Source: Pyrenophora tritici-repentis (taxonomy: Eukaryota; Ascomycota; Dothideomycetes; Pleosporales; Pleosporaceae). From it: a stretch of 64,000 nucleotides of DNA. The notes beneath the pieces were generated by a model. The model saw only the letters and a program-made list of their open reading frames with translations. It ran no database searches and was not told the origin of the DNA. The position numbers and the translations under genes were made by a program. Positions 40,530 through 50,909 of the stretch are shown piece after piece (the stretch's first letter is position 1; every line of letters starts with the position of its first letter). The stretch lies in NCBI RefSeq assembly GCF_003171515.1, contig NC_089393.1, positions 434,001 through 498,000 of the forward strand, given 5' to 3'.

Positions 40530-41708
40530 TTAGACTTGTTTGTCCGTCTTTGGCTTATCTTCATGTTCTTCGAGAATACAGCTAGCGGGTATTTCGTCCT
40601 CGTCACTTGTTTCCCTTGCATCTTTCCACTCCGCGCTCTTGCGGCTGATTCTTCCGGGGCCGACGGGGTCGCGTGGGCTGGCGAGGGGGCTGGTGGGCGT
40701 GGCTCGGATGCTGCTGATACTATCAGTGCGACCGTGGCCAAGGAGTCCGCTGCGCACGCTCAGAGCGTCAGCCTGCTTGTTGGCATAGTAGCTGTTGCGC
40801 TCGCTGGGGAGGACGGGGGCGGTAACTCCGGAAGCCGAGTAGACGCTTGCACGCTCTGCGTTTACAAAAGCACTGACGTTGCTTGGCCTGCCAGAAGGCG
40901 AGTATATCGTGTCGGGGTTGGCTGACAGCACGCTAAGTGGGAGCGACTCGCGACTGCCTCCGTAATGCGACGATGGGGCTAGGGCTCGCATCGAAGCGTT
41001 TGTATCTACGGAGTTGCGGCGGCGACGCTTTGATGACGAGGCCAGGGTGAGGATCGACGCATTATCGGTGAGGATGTTGTTTGCAGTGGCGCCCGAATAC
41101 GAGTTGGGCTGCTGCTGCTGGGGTGCCAAGTGCGGCGGTATCGCTGACGGAGGGGGAGAGGTTGGGAACTGGTGTGAGAAGTGGACGGGCGGGGCACTCA
41201 GGTTCGCCGGGTTTGGCTGATTCTGACCAATGTTGAGCACGTTTGAAGGCGCAGTGGATTGTATCGTCGTCAGGGTGGTGGTGAGGGAGTGCTCGGAACC
41301 ATGTGGGGACGAGAAAGTGCTGCCTCCGTTGACAAAGTTGCTGCCGCCTGTCTCGGCCTTTGATCGCGTCGAATGTACCGTCTCCGGCACTGTTGCGACG
41401 GTTGGTGCTGTTGACTTGTTGCTCTTCTGTACCCCTTGGCGAGCTGCCGCCTCCTCCACCGACGTGTAACTGTTTGATCGCGGCGTTGCGGGCGTTAATA
41501 CCGAGAAGCCGTCGTCGGGGGCCGTAGTGTTGACATAGCCCGACTCTGGGTATGGGTTGTTCTTGGCTGCTGACTTCTTGGTGATTTGGTTCTTCTTGTT
41601 CGGAGCGTCGGAAGATGAGGGCTTCAGGTTCGCCAGGCGCTTCATCCAGCCCGCAAAGGGACGCTTGCGTGTATGCCGGTCTTTGTCTTTGGTCAGCATA
41701 TTTTGCAT
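40530..41708 (-). CDS. Ser/Thr-rich disordered fungal protein
   Basis: 392 aa from Met 41708 (MQNMLTKDKD). The frame extends upstream to 41954, but that part is His/Arg-rich and leader-like. Function not recognised. The start is basic (RHTRKRPFAGWMKRLANLKP), followed by YVNTTAPDDGFSVLTPATPR, a long Ser/Thr/Asn/Gln-rich linker with polyglutamine, then the best-ordered patch: NILTDNASILTLASSSKRRR and SVDTNASMRALAPSSHYGGS, with repeated phosphosite-like SxR and NSxD motifs. The last part repeats RASVYSA/NSYYANKQ-type short motifs and is acidic at the end (ETSDEDEIPASCILEEHED). No membrane or enzyme signature. The abundance of R-x-x-S sites suggests a kinase substrate; this is inference. Confidence 0.75.
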   Translation of the reverse strand: MQNMLTKDKDRHTRKRPFAGWMKRLANLKPSSSDAPNKKNQITKKSAAKNNPYPESGYVNTTAPDDGFSVLTPATPRSNSYTSVEEAAARQGVQKSNKSTAPTVATVPETVHSTRSKAETGGSNFVNGGSTFSSPHGSEHSLTTTLTTIQSTAPSNVLNIGQNQPNPANLSAPPVHFSHQFPTSPPPSAIPPHLAPQQQQPNSYSGATANNILTDNASILTLASSSKRRRRNSVDTNASMRALAPSSHYGGSRESLPLSVLSANPDTIYSPSGRPSNVSAFVNAERASVYSASGVTAPVLPSERNSYYANKQADALSVRSGLLGHGRTDSISSIRATPTSPLASPRDPVGPGRISRKSAEWKDARETSDEDEIPASCILEEHEDKPKTDKQV

Positions 41709-42395
41709 TGTTTCTCGGACGAAAAAAACAACGGGGGTGTAGGGGGCCTGGATTATATGGGCATGTCTTGGGTGGTGGGTGTGCAGGGCTAGGTCTCCAT
41801 ACCATGCGGTCTCGATGCAGCTTCGGCCGTGGCCATGATGCAGTTTGCCAAATATAGAGGGCCTGTCGTGGATAGCTGTTGTTGCTGGCCTGGCTAGGCA
41901 CGGGACTCGTCCTTCGGTATTCGGTGTTAATGCCACGTGCTGGGTATCAAGCAATGGGCGTCCTAGAGAGACAAGTTGGCTACAGGCGTGAATGGAGACA
42001 GCGCACGGCTTCGGGCCGTTGTTGGCGAGCAGGGTATTTTGGTCGCAGTTGTATGCAGTGCAGCGAATCCGATCGAGTGAATTGCGCAGCTATAGACGGC
42101 CGTGTTGTTTATGTGACTGGATGTCGAAGAAGGGGTGAACGGTGAGGGCTTACGGCGACCAGGTTGCGCGTGCGTGCTGATATCTCCGGTTGGACCCTTT
42201 CCCCAGCGCGCCTGCCGTTCGGCGCTAGGACATGCTCTGCATCCTTCATCACCCACTTGATTGCGTACGTGTTGTAGATCTTCATGACACCACCCGCCCA
42301 AGTCCCCACCCACTGCGCACCGACCGAGCCCAAAACATGATCGATCGCGGGTCAGCACACAGCGAGGGGACGGCGCGAACAAGTCATACTACGTC
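41709..42395. promoter_or_regulatory. Divergent upstream region, disordered protein / MLH3
   Basis: 687 bp between divergent starts. It contains the probable 5' leader of the minus gene (41709-41954) and the MLH3 promoter. Other frames here are random. Confidence 0.45.
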
Positions 42396-45358
42396 ATGAC
42401 CACTGTCCGAGGACCCAGCATCCTGCCGCTGCCCGAAGACGTCGTCGCCCAGATCAAGTCATCGACGGCCATTCTGTCGCTGACTGATGTGCTAACAGAG
42501 TTGGTGAAGAACTCTCTCGACGCCAAAGCGACCAAGATAGAAGCGACGGTTGACTTTGCGCGTGGCGGATGCACGGTAGAAGACAATGGCCTGGGCATAT
42601 CACCACTTGAATTTCGCGAAGACGGCGGCCTGGGGAAGCTCTACTGTATGTTCATAGTCCCGTGACCAGTCGTATACCTAGACAGACATTGATCAGGGCA
42701 GGCACGTCCAAGTACCATGCACGCGAATCTCTGCTCGGCCGCAATGGCACCTTCCTCGCCTCACTCGCCGCTGTCTCTCTCTTGACCATTGCCTCGCGTC
42801 ACCACGAATACCGCTCACACAACTCGCTGACTTTTCATCACTCCAATACTGTTGAGCGACAACTGCCTGCTTCGGCGCATCAAGAGTTGCATGCCAAGCA
42901 TGGGACCCGCGTCACCGTCCGGAACCTGTTCGGAAACCTTCCAGTGCGGGTGAAACAACGATCTATGGGTTCGGGGCAGCGGGCCGAACATGACAGATTG
43001 TGGGACCAGCTTAAGAGAGACATCACCCGACTATTACTCAGCTGGCAGGGTGAACTATCCTTGAGAGTTCGCGACAGCGAGAACAGGGTGCTTATCAATT
43101 TCAACACCTCCAGCTCGAGCCCCTCTGTAGGACAAGATCGAGAGGCTGTGACACCACGTTCAACACAACTATCTTCCCTCCTCAACATCCTGACACAAGC
43201 TAATTATATCGCTATTGATGAGTGGCCGTCATGGGTTCCAGCTTCAGCTTCTACATCTGCCATCTCTATCAATGGCGCCATATCGCTTGACCCAGCCCCC
43301 AGCAAGCACGTTCAATTCATCTCACTTGGTGTGCGACCACTTTCCCCTGACTGCGGACATAACGAGCTGTTCGACCAAGTGAACCGCCTCTTTGCACTCT
43401 CTAGTTTTGGCACTGTCGAAGATGATGCGGTTGTGGATGAACATGAAAAGATTCGACGGCAATCCGACAAACGCTTCAAGCAAGGCGGCTACACTAATCG
43501 ACAACTCAAGGCGCGCAAAGATGTCGATAGGTATCCCATGTTCCACCTCCGTATCTCCATGAAGGACCCTCATACCTCGCGAGCCTCTGAAGATGAGTTC
43601 GTGGGCGACGAGGCTAATTTGCAGAATGTCACGGAAGTCTTGGGTGCGATGGTCACGCAATGGCTATCTGTTCATCACTTTCGACCGCGACAACCTCGCA
43701 AGAGGCGTGAAAGGCCCAGCACTGCTTGTAGTTTGCTTGACAACTCTAGCGAAACCCCAGCTCCGACGACAACGGAACATGGGTCAACAAAGCCTATAAC
43801 CAGCTCTACATCCGTGGCATCCAAGAAACGAAAGCGTCTGAAAGATCCAATCTCGAACAAGTCATCAGAAAAGGAGCATCGACAGGCCTTTGCGGACTGG
43901 TCACGGATCAAGAGCGGGAAGCCTGACTTCTTCAATGCAGTGTCCAAGTCAAAGAGCCCACTAGCGAATAATTCCCCCGACAGCCAGCGTAATGAAGCCG
44001 ACACATGTCATCGTACGAAAACAGACAATTTCGCCTCTTTCAATATAGAGCCGATTGACCAAGGTGCCCTCAATGAGCATCGAGATGGATCGGTTGCGTC
44101 TGCGACCACATCCTCTGCTGACAATAAAGAGAATGACGATACTATCATATGGACAGACCCTTGCACAAAGAAGACACATCTCCTGAATGCCAGGACAGGA
44201 TGTGTAATGCCTGATGCTCGTGCGCGACCGGACACCGACCCCACTGCATCTATATTTGGCACCCATACGAGGAACAAGTCGGTACGATTACCATCTCGAC
44301 CATCAACGGCTGTCGCACGCAAGACACCCTGGCTCGACAATGTTCTGGACACGTGGGAGAACCCGGTCTTCAAGCCTACAGAGAAGCGCATACAACAAGC
44401 AAATATACACGAAGACGGGCTTGATCCCAGTCATCATCCTTCCAGACATGGCTGCTCCCGCTTTGACATTGACCGGGCTTTCAACCAGGCTTCAACAGGC
44501 GGTTCTAGTAGGCTGTCTAAAGAAGGACTGAAAAATGCCCAAGTAATCTCACAGGTCGACAAAAAGTTCATACTTGTGAAAATGCAAAGCTTTGCGTCTG
44601 AACAAGAAGCAAAGGCTGGGCTTCTGGTACTGATCGATCAACATGCAGCAGATGAACGAGTACAAGTCGAAAGCTTATTCAGAGAGCTCTGTACCCCTTT
44701 GCCTCAAGCCCGTGCCTACAAGTCACAGCTCGGACATGGCGTACTTGTAGTCTCGACCATGCTCGAGAAGCCAATGCAATTTGCAATCTCATCCCGGGAA
44801 CGTACGCACTTCACAACACACGCCGCGCGCTTCGCTGCTTGGGGTATCCTCTACGACATCCTTGTATCAGCATTTTCCTCTAGCAGCTTGGAAAAAGATA
44901 AGCACGTCCTATCTGTTACAACGTTACCACCGGCCATCTCTGAGCGCTGCAAAGCAGACCCCAAGGTACTGATATCCTTCCTTCGGTCTACGGTATGGAA
45001 GTATGTCGAAGACGCACACCTTCCCCCTCTACCCCAACACGGATATTCTGCCAATAAAGACGATTGGGTCAGGCGACTCGCTACCTGCCCTCCGGGTCTT
45101 GTCGACCTTGTCAACTCTCGTGCATGTCGCTCAGCAATCATGTTTAACGACACGCTCGAAATTGAAGAATGCATAGAGTTGGTGCGAAAATTGGCCGACT
45201 GTGTATTTCCTTTCATGTGTGCACATGGCCGACCTAGCATGGTTCCGCTCGTCGACCTTGGAACAAGTGGTGATGCTGGAAGTGTTCTGAGTAGTAGTAC
45301 AAAGAATGTCGAAAATAAGACTACCTTTGTACAAGCATGGCGGAAATGGCAGAAGTAA
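42396..45358 (+). CDS. MLH3: DNA mismatch repair protein Mlh3
   Basis: MutL homologue. Mlh1-Mlh3 (MutL-gamma) is a nicking endonuclease that resolves meiotic double Holliday junctions into crossovers and aids mismatch repair. Two exons, 42396-42645 and 42702-45358, give 968 aa; intron donor GTATGT, acceptor GGGCAG, and splicing creates GKLYCTSKYHARES. N-terminal GHKL ATPase: ELVKNSLDA with Asn39, VEDNGLGI with Asp63, LGRNGTFLASLAAVS, and GTRVTVRNLFGNLPVR. The linker (about 330-650) is long and disordered. The C-terminal domain holds the metal-binding endonuclease motif DQHAADERVQVE (from residue 729) and the zinc-ligand regions SRACRSAIMF and FMCAHGRPSMVPL. These identify it as Mlh3 rather than Pms1 or Mlh1, and all catalytic motifs are intact. 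Confidence 0.93.
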
Positions 45359-45981
45359 ACGCATCTGCGCTGATGTTGTATATCACAGAGAGAAACAGTT
45401 AGGAAGCAACATGTATAATCTCATGATGACACTTGGTAATTGGCCCTCCTTTATTATATCCACAGTTATCATAACCTCACACACCTCTCAACACAAGACT
45501 TCACAATAACCTCATCACTTTCCCTGTATTTCCTAAACACGGCCTCCCCGCCCACAAAGTAGACATTTTCCTGCACAAACTTAACTCTCTTCTCTGGCCT
45601 CCACGCCTTGTACACCTTTCAAAGCCTCATAGAATGTCTGGAATGCACGTAAACTTGCCGTGCACCGTAAGACATGTAGTCTACATATCATCGCTTCGAG
45701 CGCGTTTCCTATGTCTAGGTATCTTCTGTCGATCGACGACATTAGGGAAAGGGGTGAAGGGGACATGCTGGGGATGGGAATTGGGGATGTAGATTGGGAA
45801 TACTGCGTGATGAGGGGCTTATGACGGTATGGCAAGGACTGTTCGTTATCTCAAAGGTTCACTGGATATATTACGTAACGTACAGTGGTGAAGCAACACG
45901 AAGTCATAATACACCAAAGAAATCGATCACAGAACATACTGACACAAGAAAATTACACCAGACGCCAATCAGCCATCAACA
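45359..45981. other. Intergenic, MLH3 3' side
   Basis: 3' flank of MLH3 and of the surface-protein gene. One weak small frame is listed separately; no other structure seen. Confidence 0.45.
45581..45835 (-). CDS. Possible small protein (84 aa)
   Basis: An 84-codon frame with a low-complexity Ser/Pro start (STSPIPIPSMSPSPLS) and a helix-like second half (SIDRRYLDIGNALEAMICRL, HVLRCTASLRAFQTFYEALK) that looks more protein-like than neighbouring frames. No family recognised, and it sits close to the MLH3 3' end. Could be a genuine small helical subunit or chance. Confidence 0.35.
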   Translation of the reverse strand: MPYRHKPLITQYSQSTSPIPIPSMSPSPLSLMSSIDRRYLDIGNALEAMICRLHVLRCTASLRAFQTFYEALKGVQGVEAREES

Positions 45982-46922
45982 TCACCTCAACTCATGCGGA
46001 ATATTCTCTGCCGGCATCTCCTGCGGCCCACTCGAAGGCGCCTCCCAACGCTCATAAACAACATCCCCAGGTCTAGGTTTATAATCGTGAGTAGTAGCAG
46101 GGGGAACAAACTCATCTGGTTGGTTTGCCGTTTTCGGTCCAAGGCGCTGATGTCGACGATGTCTATAGAACAAGAACAATGCCACACTAATCGCGATCAC
46201 GCCAAGGGGAGCCCCGACACCAGCGCCGATGGCGATGGCGTTGTTGTTGCTGGAAGAAGAGGTATTCTGGTTATCTTGAGATGGGGGAGATGATGAGGTT
46301 GATGTGGCAGTAGCTGAAGCGCCGATACTGGAAGACGACGACGATGAGGACGATAGCGGTGCGGCAGGCGTCGTTATAGTAGAAGTTGTTATGGCCGAAG
46401 AAGAACTCGTAACACCCACAACCGTCGCAGTAGTCGCCACATCTAAACCCAGTTAGCCATCATACCCCCATCCCACATCCCTCAAAAAAACATACCAGCA
46501 AACGCAAAATAATTCGAACTATTCGAGCACATCTGCTCCGCACTAAACCCTTCCGCAAACCGATCCAAGCAATAAAACCGCTCTTCAATATACGGACACT
46601 TTGCTATACCCATCCCACCAGCCGGATTATCGCCATGGTCCCAGTTGAGGCAAAACGTCGGACACTCGGCCGAGTTCCACGTCTTGTCGGTGCAGCTGCC
46701 GCGCACATAGGTGGATTGGCCCGGTCCGGCGTCGACGTGCGAAGTTACGGCGCAGAGGTTGTTGGAGAGGCAGGCGAAGCCTTGGCCGCAGCAGGTGGAG
46801 TTTGCGGCCGTGGAACACGGGGTGTCGCGTTCGACGAGGGTGCCATCGGGGAAGTAGCAGAGGCATGATGTGGTTGAGATGTAAAAGGTGATAAGAAGGA
46901 TGATGTTGTAGAAGCGCCGCAT
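45982..46922 (-). CDS. Cysteine-rich single-pass surface protein
   Basis: Two exons on the minus strand, 46922-46496 and 46442-45982, with a 53-bp intron (donor GTATGT, acceptor TTTAG), give 295 aa. Signal peptide at residues 1-22 (FYNIILLITFYISTTS). Ectodomain with about 12 Cys (CYFPDGTLVERDTPC, CCGQGFACLSNNLC, CPTFCLNW, CPYIEERFYC) up to ~140. Ser/Thr stalk with long Ser runs (likely O-mannosylated). TM helix with glycine-zipper entry (AIGAGVGAPLGVIAISVALF), then a basic stop-transfer FYRHRRHQR and a ~50-residue cytoplasmic tail. This architecture is shared by many fungal plasma-membrane and cell-wall sensor-like proteins, but the Cys pattern is not WSC. Ligand and function unknown. Confidence 0.82.
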
Positions 46923-48103
46923 CTTGGGTGGGATGTGAAGGTATCACAGTATACTTTACTGTCGAGATGGAAACGAAAAGGGCTAGAGAGATTCAAAGTC
47001 CAAAGTGTTGACCGGCGATTGTAAGTTTTTCATCTAACTAACTTGGAGTGAATTAGATAGTATACGCAAACGTAAATACGTCCGCTATCGCCTACCCAGA
47101 CCGATAATCAGCCCCCTTTTCTTCTTCAGCCACCGCGGGAGAAGTGACATGTAACAAGACAGGTTCGACCTTGGCACAGGTCGTGCTTGGTAATGTGTGC
47201 CAGCCTGATGGCTTGAGGTAACACTGAACAAGGAGACCAGACCAATGATCATGCTGGCTGCACCAAAAACGGCTGTCTGCTGCTGCATGAGATTGCAAGA
47301 TTCTCATACGGGGCGTCACGTTGTTCTCGAAACGAGAGGAATATCCCCGTCATCGGGCGTTCTGAGGCTGGAGATATGCAGTGTAGTGTATCTGTTCAGC
47401 CCCCGTGGCTTCGAGGTTCATCTCCGGTGGGTGGCAAGGTGTGGGGTTTTGTGATTGCCATAGAGATACTCAATCATAGGATTTGGTAGTCTCTATGATG
47501 AGGCGAAACTTGGACTCTTCTACACATAGTGGTCTCTCTAACTCTCCGCCAACATATCAAGCATCTATTCTCGTCTCTATTCGATATCATGATTCCGCAT
47601 TTCAGGCCCCCAGAAGATTCCCTGTTTGTGTAATCAGGCGTACACTACGAAACATGGATCGTTCCCATGGTGTATCCAATATCATCCTCGATACAATTTC
47701 CGACATCGTAACTGGGCCGCTCAGGCCTACCGACAAGGCTGGAAGGAGTAGGCGCCTGAGAGGAAAAGATAGCCACGTGCCACATATCTCGCATCGTTCC
47801 CACCCAGAGCTTTTATTGGATCTTATCTGAACGGGGTAATGGCTTGGCGGCATGCGTGGGGCCAAAAGTGGCGTATCAGAGGGCTGTGCCACCAACATGC
47901 ATGGCATGAACCGAGGCCGTGATCCGAGTCACCAACCGCAATCTCAGCCTTCTGGTAATCTACATGAAGTTTCGGTTGCCGCGGAGCGTGATGACTGCGC
48001 TTGGACCCGGGATCCTAGATTACACCTTTGAATGTCACACGAGTGAAGTAATCGGAGCCCTGAACCTGCTAGTTGTCCCCGGGAGCATTTCCCCTCTTTT
48101 TTC
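46923..48103. promoter_or_regulatory. Divergent upstream region, surface protein / GH47
   Basis: 1.2 kb between divergent starts. Frames at 47483-47830 and its antisense counterpart overlap and lack domains. Probably promoter sequence. Confidence 0.45.
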
Positions 48104-49942
48104 ATGACAACAATTGCCACTCAAATTCGACAATTTTTCGATAACGTCGCAATGGTATATAGGCGTTGGAGAAGGCAGATACTGCTCGCTGTTACTGCTG
48201 TTTTCGTCGTTACTGTCGTTACATTATCTGCGCGCCTTGCGCCGCCAAAATCTTCACCTGTCGACTCAAAAGATGGTGCAAGTCACGAATCATCATTAGA
48301 TTCTCCCTCCTCCCCTAAGCCGAGCACAAGCAAGAACCAGGCGTGTCCTATTTCCCCACCACAGCCGGCAATATCACCCGATAGTCAGGGCCGATTTGAC
48401 TGGAGAACAATCCAAGCGAAACACCCAGTCGAATCGTATACAAGCCTGCCCACAGAACGGCCCTCATCATTGCCTGCCGTACAGCATGTATTCAGGAAAG
48501 AGCCGGCAAAAGCACGCGAACAGCGCGCTGCAAGACAGGAAGCCGTAAAGGAAGTCTTCAAACGATGTTGGGGTTCCTATCGAGACCTCGCATGGATGAA
48601 AGATGAATTGGCGCCCATCTCAGGAAGCTCCAAGAACACCTTTGGAGGATGGGGTGCGACGCTGGTCGACAGTCTCGATACGCTCTGGATCATGGATATG
48701 AAAGACGAGTTTTCAGATGCAGTAGATGCTGCCGTTGGTATAGATTTCGGGCCCCGAGGCTCCGATGACGTCAACATGTTTGAAACAATCATACGATATC
48801 TTGGAGGGTTTATCGCTGCGTACGACGTATCAGACTGCAAAGATGCCCGTCTGCTACAAAAAGCCATCGAAGTCGGCGATATGGCATATGCATCGTTTGA
48901 CACACCGAACAGGATGCCCGTGACGAGATGGAATCCCCAGAAAGCGGTAAGCGGACAGCAACAATTGCCGGCAGAGTCCGGTATCATTGCAGAGATGGCA
49001 TCTGCTAGTGTCGAATTTACGCGGTTGTCCCAGTTGACTGGAGACATGCGGTACTTTGATGCTATATCTCGGATTAGCAACGTCATGGACGAGCAGCAAA
49101 GCCGAACTAGGCTCCCAGGAATGTGGCCGGTTGGAGTCAATGTAAGAGCTCCAGACTTGACGACCGGAGGCCAGTTCAGCCTAGGCGCAATGTCCGATTC
49201 AGCCTACGAATACCTCCCGAAAATGTACCAGCTACTGGGTGGAGCAGGCGAAGCGGCGCAACAGTACCGTCGAATGTATGATTATGCCATGACCACAGTC
49301 ATAGACCATTCTTTATTCCGCCCGATGGTAGAAGACAAAGCCGACATCCTGGTAACAAGCAGCGTAGGAGCTGATGGAAGAAGGGATAGTTCCGGGCAGC
49401 ATTTGACATGCTTTGCTGGAGGCATGCTCGGCCTCGGTGGTCAAATTACAGAGAACGAAACTCACGTCGCAACCGGTCGCAAGCTCACAGACGGCTGTAT
49501 ATGGACTTACGAACACGCCCCACTCGGCATCATGCCAGAAGTCTTCTCAATGTACGACTGTCCAGATTTGTCAGAATGCGACTACACTCGCGAACCGGGT
49601 GCCAGCCCTTTCAGCAACATAAACGATGCACGATATATTCTGCGCCCAGAAGCAATAGAGTCAGTATTCTACATGTACCGCATCACCGGAGACTCGACAT
49701 ACCAAGATAAAGCCTGGGCAATGTTTGAAGCGATAGAAAACAACACAAGCACTCGCTTCGGCAACGCCGCTATCCGCGATATGACGAAGAGTCCCCCAGA
49801 TTTGGATGATAGCATGGAAAGCTTCTGGATGGCGGAGACGCTCAAGTACTTTTATCTTATATTCAGTGAGCCAGATACGATAAGTCTGGATGAATGGGTG
49901 TTCAATACAGAAGCGCACCCGTTTCGTGTCCCGCGTCCATAG
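48104..49942 (+). CDS. GH47 class I alpha-1,2-mannosidase (type II membrane)
   Basis: Trims alpha-1,2-linked mannoses from Man9GlcNAc2 N-glycans in the ER/Golgi, a Ca2+-dependent inverting glycosidase. Single exon, 612 aa. Short cytosolic tail (residues 1-25, basic), signal anchor at 26-43 (ILLAVTAVFVVTVVTLSA), Ser/Pro stem to ~120, then the (alpha/alpha)7 catalytic domain: RCWGSYRDLAWMKDELAPIS, GWGATLVDSLDTLWIMD, MFETIIRYLGG with Glu227, GAMSDSAYEYLPK with Asp365, LRPEAIESVFYMYR with Glu516, and terminal VFNTEAHPF with the Ca2+-ligand Thr602. All family landmarks are present and the length is typical. The TM anchor suggests a glycan-processing rather than secreted enzyme. Works downstream of ALG11-built glycans, though the two genes are not adjacent. 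Confidence 0.94.
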   Translation: MTTIATQIRQFFDNVAMVYRRWRRQILLAVTAVFVVTVVTLSARLAPPKSSPVDSKDGASHESSLDSPSSPKPSTSKNQACPISPPQPAISPDSQGRFDWRTIQAKHPVESYTSLPTERPSSLPAVQHVFRKEPAKAREQRAARQEAVKEVFKRCWGSYRDLAWMKDELAPISGSSKNTFGGWGATLVDSLDTLWIMDMKDEFSDAVDAAVGIDFGPRGSDDVNMFETIIRYLGGFIAAYDVSDCKDARLLQKAIEVGDMAYASFDTPNRMPVTRWNPQKAVSGQQQLPAESGIIAEMASASVEFTRLSQLTGDMRYFDAISRISNVMDEQQSRTRLPGMWPVGVNVRAPDLTTGGQFSLGAMSDSAYEYLPKMYQLLGGAGEAAQQYRRMYDYAMTTVIDHSLFRPMVEDKADILVTSSVGADGRRDSSGQHLTCFAGGMLGLGGQITENETHVATGRKLTDGCIWTYEHAPLGIMPEVFSMYDCPDLSECDYTREPGASPFSNINDARYILRPEAIESVFYMYRITGDSTYQDKAWAMFEAIENNTSTRFGNAAIRDMTKSPPDLDDSMESFWMAETLKYFYLIFSEPDTISLDEWVFNTEAHPFRVPRP

Positions 49943-50597
49943 AAGGCTACCTTAGATGTTCATAGATAGGGGCAAAAAGAAATTGGAAATCCTCAAGTAA
50001 ACAGCTGCGCTTTCGTGTGGCAAGTGTTGCTGGTAACGGGGAAAGACGGCTAGTCATTGACACGCTAGCGTATAACAGAACAAAGAGAGGGAGAGACAGA
50101 GAATGCTCGCTCAAAGTAACAAATCCACAAACCCAAACACCAAAGAAGTCGATACGCCGCAAAAACATCAATCCGCAATGCTGAGCCGGTAAAAAGGAGA
50201 GACAGTCGTACTCGCGTTCGTCCGTCCGTTGGTTGTCGAGGCAAGGCGGTGAGTGCGCGGGATATCTCCGCACACCAAACTCCGACGATCCGGCATATGC
50301 ACCCAAACGCCTATTCGCTGGAACAAAACACCAGAGCAGCTCGCTGCATGCACGCACACAAGTCAGCCTTCTGCATGTTCCCAACGCACAGCAACTGCAT
50401 GGCAACTTTCCTTCCCCTAAGGGACCAGCCACGACGACGGCGGCGTCGTGTGTCCCCGCTTCCGCACAACACACACCACGCGTGCATGTCTCTCCACCGC
50501 TTCTTGCCCTGCATCTCGCTCGCATCCCGTCGCCGCGGTCGGAAAAAGGAAAACAAGTGAAGCATACCGGTGCTTTTGAACCGCAGGCTAGAAAAAT
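49943..50597. other. Intergenic, GH47 3' side
   Basis: Only frames that overlap each other on both strands and lack motifs. Likely 3' UTRs of GH47 and of the small minus-strand gene. Confidence 0.45.
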
Positions 50598-50909
50598 CTA
50601 TAGCTCATCGAGTTCGAACTCGAGGGCTACGTCTTCGGAACAGTCGGTGCAATAGTAGTTTGAGAAACCGCCGCATTCAATCTTCATCTTGGAACACATG
50701 TCGATGGACCAAGCGTCGTAGGAGTAGCCGGAAAGAAGACGCGATGAGCATACTTCAATGCTGTTGGCCCTGCAGGTGAGGAAAATAGCCATGTCAGCCG
50801 CTGTGTGGGTTTCGGATGGGACGGTTGGATGCGGTGGTGGTCGCAGAGGGGCTTACCAGATGTAGTAGTCGTGGTTGCAGTAGTACCATGAGTAGGTGTA
50901 TGAGCACAT
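50598..50909 (-). CDS. Small Cys/Tyr-rich protein, two exons (74 aa)
   Basis: Assembled from two exons too short to stand out alone: 50909-50857 and 50769-50598, with an 87-bp intron (donor GTAAGC, acceptor CACCTGCAG) joined within a Trp codon. The 74-aa product is MCSYTYSWYYCNHDYYIW, then ANSIEVCSSRLLSGYSYD, then AWSIDMCSKMKIECGGFS and NYYCTDCSED, with the acidic end VALEFELDEL. It has 7 Cys, many Tyr/Trp and no signal peptide at this start. An upstream exon could add one (the region to about 51000 was checked only by eye). Codon continuity across the junction and the strong splice sites argue that it is real. Family unknown; the Cys content recalls small secreted or metal-binding proteins. 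Confidence 0.6.

Noticed and set aside
47483..47907. Overlapping plus and minus frames upstream of GH47
   Set aside because: Mirror-image frames with no motif; promoter region is more likely.
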